From JAKACU01 sp021821185 (GTDB taxonomy: Bacteria > Bacillota > Bacilli > Alicyclobacillales > SLC66), in NCBI GenBank assembly GCA_027343965.1, contig DAHWJX010000121.1:1-9233 (forward strand): DNA of 9,233 bases. Reading direction: 5' to 3'. The translations under genes were made by a program, and so were the position numbers. A model generated the notes under the pieces. It ran no database searches, was not told the origin of the DNA, and saw nothing but the letters and a program-made list of their open reading frames with translations. Position 1 is the first letter of the stretch. The number at the start of each line of letters is the position of its first letter. This document shows positions 5,404 through 9,233 of the stretch, piece after piece.

Positions 5404-6873
5404 TTATTGTAGAAACTCCATAGCCGATTGCACCCGATAAACGACGCGCTCTTGACCAAGCAGCGCGATCGTGCGTGCAAGATCCCGTCCATGAAGTTGC
5501 CCTGTTGTCGCCGCGCGTACAGGCATGAACAGATTTTTTCCTTTTATCCCGGTCTGGACTTGAACCCCATGCAAGATTTCTTTCACATCTGGCGCATCAA
5601 AAGATGGTGCAGTTTGCACAGCAGCAAGTAAAGCAGCAAGCACCTTTTGCACGTCGCCAGATTCACCACTTGTAAGCAGGGCTTTAGCATCAGGTTCAAA
5701 CGGTGCATGCAATTGTAAAAGCGTTTGTCCCTCCGTAAGAATCTGACTGAGGTTCGACACTTGATCCTGATATAAAGAGATCAACTCAAGTACAAAGGCA
5801 TCATCACGTACATAGGGTTGCTCCGTTTCTAACGGTTGTAACAGATCTCGCATCATCGGCAATAAACTTTGTGGGTCGGCTTGCTTTAGATAGTTCCCAT
5901 TCATCCAATCCAACTTTGCCGAGTCAAAAAATGCTCCGCTTTTGCTAACATGATCCAATGAAAATTGTGCCACCAATTCATCATGGCTTAAAATTTCTTC
6001 TTCTGTCGTCGGAGACCACCCAAGTAATCCCAAGAAATTAAACAACGCTTGTGGCAGATACCCTGATGCACGATATTGTTCAATAAATTGAATGATCGAT
6101 TCATCACGTTTACTGAGTTTCTTGCCATTTGGCCCCAGAATGAGCGATACATGACCAAATAACGGTAAACTCCATCCGAACGCTTCATAGATGAGAATTT
6201 GCCGCGGCGTATTGGAAATATGCTCCTCACCACGAATCACGTGTGTTATCTCCATCAGATGATCGTCCACCGTGCAAGCAAAGTTGTACGTTGGAATACC
6301 GTTTGACTTGACAATCACAAAGTCCCCACCAACGCCCGCAGATTCAAACGACATCGGCCCTCGAATCAAATCCTCAAACACGATCGTACGATCATCAGGA
6401 ACACGAAACCGCAACACAGGAAGACGTCCTTCTTGCAGATGGTGTTCCCTTTGTTCTTTCGTGAGATGACGGCACTTACCCGAATAATGAGGCATCTCTC
6501 CGTGCGCAAGTGCATGCTCTCGTTCTTGCTGCAACTCATCTTCGCTGCAGAAACACGGATAGACGAAACCTTCTGCTTGTAACTTTGTCACGTGCTCGGT
6601 ATAGATGTCCAGGCGCTCCGTACAATAATAAGGACCGTATGTGCCGCCTTGAAACGCGCCCTCATCCCATGTGATACCTAGCCAACGCAAGCTGTCCGCA
6701 AACTCTTGCGCCGCTGCTTCCACATGACGCCCCAAATCGGTATCTTCAATGCGCAATAAAAAAGTACCTTGATGATGTTTCGCATATAAATAATTGAATA
6801 AAGCCGTGCGCGCCCCACCAATATGTAAATGGCCTGTCGGGCTTGGCGCAAATCGTAATCGTACCGTCATCAT
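5404..6873 (-). CDS. gltX: Glutamyl-tRNA synthetase
   Basis: This class I synthetase charges tRNA-Glu. In Bacilli it is normally non-discriminating and also makes Glu-tRNA-Gln for the GatCAB amidotransferase; that activity is inferred from the group, not read from the sequence. The product has 489 residues, the usual size. The N-terminal RFAPSPTGHLHIGGARTALF (7-26) carries the HIGH motif as HIGG at 17-20, and the second signature is KLSKR at 252-256. A zinc-binding-like insert has C107, C109 and C134 (CFC...YSGKC). The C-terminal third (about 330-489) is the helical anticodon-binding domain. Two adjacent ATGs (6873, 6870) follow AGGATGG, which overlaps the ispF stop codon; 6873 is given. It follows ispF by 9 nt. 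Confidence 0.97.
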   Translation of the reverse strand: MMTVRLRFAPSPTGHLHIGGARTALFNYLYAKHHQGTFLLRIEDTDLGRHVEAAAQEFADSLRWLGITWDEGAFQGGTYGPYYCTERLDIYTEHVTKLQAEGFVYPCFCSEDELQQEREHALAHGEMPHYSGKCRHLTKEQREHHLQEGRLPVLRFRVPDDRTIVFEDLIRGPMSFESAGVGGDFVIVKSNGIPTYNFACTVDDHLMEITHVIRGEEHISNTPRQILIYEAFGWSLPLFGHVSLILGPNGKKLSKRDESIIQFIEQYRASGYLPQALFNFLGLLGWSPTTEEEILSHDELVAQFSLDHVSKSGAFFDSAKLDWMNGNYLKQADPQSLLPMMRDLLQPLETEQPYVRDDAFVLELISLYQDQVSNLSQILTEGQTLLQLHAPFEPDAKALLTSGESGDVQKVLAALLAAVQTAPSFDAPDVKEILHGVQVQTGIKGKNLFMPVRAATTGQLHGRDLARTIALLGQERVVYRVQSAMEFLQ

Positions 6874-6882
6874 GTCACCATC

Positions 6883-7356
6883 CTATTTTTCAAGCAACAA
6901 GGCTACCGCTTGACAAGCGATGCCTTCCTCACGACCAACGAAACCCATCTTCTCCATCGTTGTCGCCTTGATACTTACACAGGTGATATCAACCGCTAAA
7001 ACTTGCGCAATCAAGTGTATCATTTGCGCTTTAAATGGGGCAACCTTCGGCTTTTGTGCCATCAGCATGAGATCAACATTACCCACGCGGTACCCTTTTT
7101 GCTCCAATAATATCACCACATGCCTAAGCAATTCGACACTCGAGATGCCTTTATATCGATCATCGGTGTCAGGAAAATGATCGCCAATGTCCCCCAACGC
7201 AGCCGCCCCCAATAGAGCGTCCATCAAGGCGTGCAAAAGCACATCCGCATCTGAATGACCAAGTAAGCCCACATCACAGGGAATCTCAATTCCGCCAAGC
7301 ACCAATTTCCTTCCAGGCACTAAGCTGTGTACATCGAAACCCAGTCCTACTCGCAT
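6883..7356 (-). CDS. ispF: 2-C-methyl-D-erythritol 2,4-cyclodiphosphate synthase
   Basis: IspF cyclises 4-diphosphocytidyl-methylerythritol 2-phosphate to methylerythritol 2,4-cyclodiphosphate with release of CMP, in the MEP route to isoprenoids. The 157-residue product is the standard size. The metal ligands stand exactly where expected: D8 and H10 in GFDVH, and H42 in GHSDADVLLHAL. D56 lies in GDIGDHFPDTD, and the C-terminal signature IKATTMEKMGFVGREEGIA is present at about 128-146. ATG 7356 was chosen over an upstream frame extension to 7371 because GGGAGGG lies 7 nt upstream and the start matches the family. It overlaps the end of ispD by 10 nt, consistent with coupled synthesis of the two MEP enzymes. 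Confidence 0.97.
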   Translation of the reverse strand: MRVGLGFDVHSLVPGRKLVLGGIEIPCDVGLLGHSDADVLLHALMDALLGAAALGDIGDHFPDTDDRYKGISSVELLRHVVILLEQKGYRVGNVDLMLMAQKPKVAPFKAQMIHLIAQVLAVDITCVSIKATTMEKMGFVGREEGIACQAVALLLEK

Positions 7357-8081
7357 TTTCTTCCCTCCCACAGCCGCAAATACATAGCATCACCAGGTTC
7401 CGTAATCTTGACGTTTAACGCTGACCCACGCACCACATCCACGCGATGACCCAATCGAGCCACTAATGCCGTATCATCAGTACCATGAAAACCTTCACGC
7501 ATCGCCTGTACGTGCGCAGCCAACAGCCATTCATGCAAAAAAACCTGTGGCGTTTGTACTTGCCACAAAGAGTCGCGAGGCACCGCTTCGGTAATGGCCT
7601 CGTCATCCGTTCGTACAAGCGTATCTCGTACGGGGTAGCCCAACGTCGCGGCCCCAGTAATGCGCGCACGCTTTACGACGGCAGCGATATCATCCTTGTC
7701 GATAAATGGGCGTGCTGCATCGTGCACAGCAACAAATTTCCGCTTCGCAACCCGAATACCATGAAAGACAGACTCCTGGCGATCACTTCCGCCTGTGACG
7801 ATTCGACAGCATGATTTTGGGACGCCAGAAGCCTGTAGTATCCGTGCTGTAGCTTCCACGTCGTCCGGATGCACGACGACAATCAGCGAATCAGCACCAA
7901 AAACGAGCAATCGCGATAAGGTATAGACAAATAACGGTTGATTCTCTATAGGTATCCACTGTTTTTTCATCTTTGCTTGCATGCGGGTTCCCGAACCTGC
8001 AGCCATGATCACAAAATCGATATCAGTATACGATAAAACGTGATCGATAACGCCCCACTCCCCTGAAAAACCGGGCCACAA
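7347..8081 (-). CDS. ispD: 2-C-methyl-D-erythritol 4-phosphate cytidylyltransferase (start unresolved)
   Basis: IspD joins CTP and methylerythritol 4-phosphate into CDP-methylerythritol, the step before IspE in the MEP pathway. Numbering from 8081, the nucleotide-binding signature AAGSGTRM is at 27-34 (R33), the conserved lysine is in KKQ (K40), GGSDRQESV at 97-105, VHDAARPF at 119-126 (D121), TPQVF at 177-181, GTDD at 200-203 and NVKITEPGD at 223-231 (K225). The start is a problem. The coordinate given is the longest open frame, from TTG 8081, but that codon sits in the loop of the terminator hairpin at 8066-8093. The next canonical start, GTG 8012, would cut into the first beta strand (IDFVIMAAG) and lacks a Shine-Dalgarno. 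GGGGAGTGGGG at 8054-8064 points at non-AUG codons (GTT/ATC, 8046-8051). The function call is firm; the N-terminus is not. Confidence 0.93.
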   Translation of the reverse strand: MWPGFSGEWGVIDHVLSYTDIDFVIMAAGSGTRMQAKMKKQWIPIENQPLFVYTLSRLLVFGADSLIVVVHPDDVEATARILQASGVPKSCCRIVTGGSDRQESVFHGIRVAKRKFVAVHDAARPFIDKDDIAAVVKRARITGAATLGYPVRDTLVRTDDEAITEAVPRDSLWQVQTPQVFLHEWLLAAHVQAMREGFHGTDDTALVARLGHRVDVVRGSALNVKITEPGDAMYLRLWEGRKCE

Positions 8082-8093
8082 AAAGTGACCCGG
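8066..8093 (-). terminator. Strong intrinsic terminator between yacL and ispD
   Basis: On the minus strand CCGGGTCAC (8085-8093) pairs with GTGGCCCGG (8071-8079) over nine positions with one wobble, loop TTTTT, followed directly by TTTTT (8070-8066). This is a textbook rho-independent terminator, 50 nt after the yacL stop. It separates yacL from the ispD-ispF-gltX genes, so those genes need either read-through or their own promoter. No good promoter was found between the hairpin and ispD. Confidence 0.85.
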
Positions 8094-8143
8094 CTCCCTA
8101 CAGTTTGTCCCACATCATCATGCAAGGACTCGACCTTATAGGC

Positions 8144-9233
8144 TTATAACGCTCTTTCCAGTGCCTTCGGTTTGGCAAAAATCATCCGACCAGCAGATGT
8201 TTGCAAAACACTCGTGACAAGCACGTCAAGACGATGCCCAATGTACTCGCGACCGCCTTCAATCACGATCATCGTCCCATCGTCCAAATAACCAATGCCT
8301 TGCCCAAATTCTTTACCGTCTTTAATCACCATGACAACAATCTCTTCACCAGGAAGAACCACAGGTTTTACCGCATTGGCCAAGTCATTGATGTTCAGTA
8401 CTGTCACACCTTGCAATTCGCATACTTTGTTTAAGTTGAAATCATTGGTGACCACTTTACCATCGATGTTTTTTGCCAGTCGGACGAGTTTGCTGTCCAC
8501 TTCAGCGATATCTTCAAAGTCAATCTCAAGCACCTGAACCTTGACTTTGAGTTCCTTTTGAATACGATTTAGGATGTCGAGACCGCGGCGGCCACGGTTG
8601 CGCTTTAGCACATCAGAGCTGTCTGCGATATGTTGCAATTCTTCCAAGACAAACGTAGGAATGACAATCACACCATCAAGAAAGCCGGTTTGTACAATAT
8701 CAGCGATACGACCATCGATAATGACGCTTGTATCAAGAATCTTGGCATCCCCTGAGCGTTTCTCAGGAGCCGAAGCGTTATTTTTACCACGCTCACGGTC
8801 CCTGCCTCGAGAAAGCACCGCGGGCAAAAAAGAGAAGATCTCTTCACGTCGCGAGAAAAAGATGCGAAACCCAAGATACCCAAGCAAAATCGATGCGAAA
8901 AATTGCACATACACCCCGACAACGGGGATGTAGCCAATCGCTGGTGTCAGTAAAAACGCCACAACTAGCCCAACGATAAAACCGATCACACCGGAAACAA
9001 GATCAACAAGGGGGGTCTTGATCAACCGGTCTTCCAACCACCGAAACCATAAGACGAATGGGTTCGCCAATAGCGCCGCCAAAAACAGGCCAATCAGGCC
9101 GCCGAGCACAGCCGTGGCGATGTTGTCCCATTCGAATAAAGGAATATGGATGATTTCAAGAACCCGTTCACCGAACTTCCATCCCAGCGTAACTCCTACG
9201 ACCAGAAAAAATACCTGAAAAATGCGTCTTACC
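8144..9233 (-). CDS. yacL: YacL-type membrane-anchored PIN/TRAM domain protein (start codon just outside window)
   Basis: The frame stays open to the window edge and reads VRRIFQVFFLVVGVTLG..., the expected N-terminus of the YacL family. Position 9233 is probably the last base of the start codon. About 362 residues are visible, near full length (B. subtilis YacL is about 366). Four hydrophobic segments lie at about 5-18, 43-63, 79-101 and 103-126. A charged linker (SRGRDRERGKN) follows, then a PIN nuclease-like domain at about 165-290 with its acidic residues D167 (LDTS), E197/E198 (VLEELQ), D219 and D264 (TNDFN). A TRAM RNA-binding domain occupies about 295-355. PIN domains are usually Mg-dependent RNases, but no substrate is known to me for this family. 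In B. subtilis it follows radA-disA and precedes ispD, as here. Confidence 0.92.
   Translation of the reverse strand, partial: VRRIFQVFFLVVGVTLGWKFGERVLEIIHIPLFEWDNIATAVLGGLIGLFLAALLANPFVLWFRWLEDRLIKTPLVDLVSGVIGFIVGLVVAFLLTPAIGYIPVVGVYVQFFASILLGYLGFRIFFSRREEIFSFLPAVLSRGRDRERGKNNASAPEKRSGDAKILDTSVIIDGRIADIVQTGFLDGVIVIPTFVLEELQHIADSSDVLKRNRGRRGLDILNRIQKELKVKVQVLEIDFEDIAEVDSKLVRLAKNIDGKVVTNDFNLNKVCELQGVTVLNINDLANAVKPVVLPGEEIVVMVIKDGKEFGQGIGYLDDGTMIVIEGGREYIGHRLDVLVTSVLQTSAGRMIFAKPKALERAL

Noticed and set aside
8025..8030. TATACT as an ispD -10 box (leaderless start at GTG 8012)
   Set aside because: No acceptable -35 hexamer lies 16-19 nt upstream and the hexamer falls within codons of the conserved first beta strand region.
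1..9233. CRISPR array, prophage, toxin-antitoxin or defence system
   Set aside because: No spaced direct repeats beyond the two-copy element at 359-390, no integrase or transposase, and all sizeable genes are recognised housekeeping families in conserved order.

Overview
The window looks like part of a Bacilli chromosome (Bacillota). Every supported gene is on the minus strand, in the order yacL - ispD - ispF - gltX - cysE - cysS - mrnC - rlmB - (gap) - sigH - rpmG - secE. This is the arrangement known from Bacillus subtilis and relatives, and SigH matches the sporulation-transition sigma factor of that group closely. Moderate base composition and frequent GTG starts would suit a lineage such as Alicyclobacillaceae, but I cannot fix the family from the sequence alone.

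Reading in the direction of transcription (high to low coordinates): the edge at 9233 cuts a membrane-anchored PIN/TRAM protein (YacL type) just at its start codon. A strong intrinsic-terminator hairpin at 8066-8093 lies between it and ispD, and ispD has no convincing start codon downstream of that hairpin. Then follow ispD and ispF (MEP isoprenoid pathway, 10-nt overlap) and gltX. A 101-nt leader with a terminator-like hairpin comes next, then a tightly packed block cysE-cysS-mrnC-rlmB. Within that block each Shine-Dalgarno sequence overlaps or abuts the end of the preceding gene, suggesting translational coupling. An intrinsic terminator at 1487-1513 closes the unit.

Between rlmB and sigH there are about 480 nt without a credible gene. 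In B. subtilis this place is held by rae1 (yacP), which is absent here. The stretch contains several short hairpins, one with a GNRA tetraloop, and ends in a good SigA-type promoter for sigH. A second good SigA-type promoter, with a tandem 17-bp repeat directly upstream of its -35 box, drives rpmG and secE (and presumably nusG outside the window).

The genes are mainly housekeeping: Glu and Cys tRNA charging, cysteine synthesis, 23S rRNA maturation (Mini-III and a 2'-O-methyltransferase), a ribosomal protein, protein export and isoprenoid synthesis. The most unusual protein feature is a roughly 190-residue Arg/Gly/Ser/Asp-rich, probably disordered, N-terminal extension on RlmB. I did not find a clear new defence or mobile system. 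The points worth a second look are the RlmB extension, the rae1-less structured gap, the ispD start/terminator arrangement, the cysE leader and the repeat upstream of the rpmG promoter.
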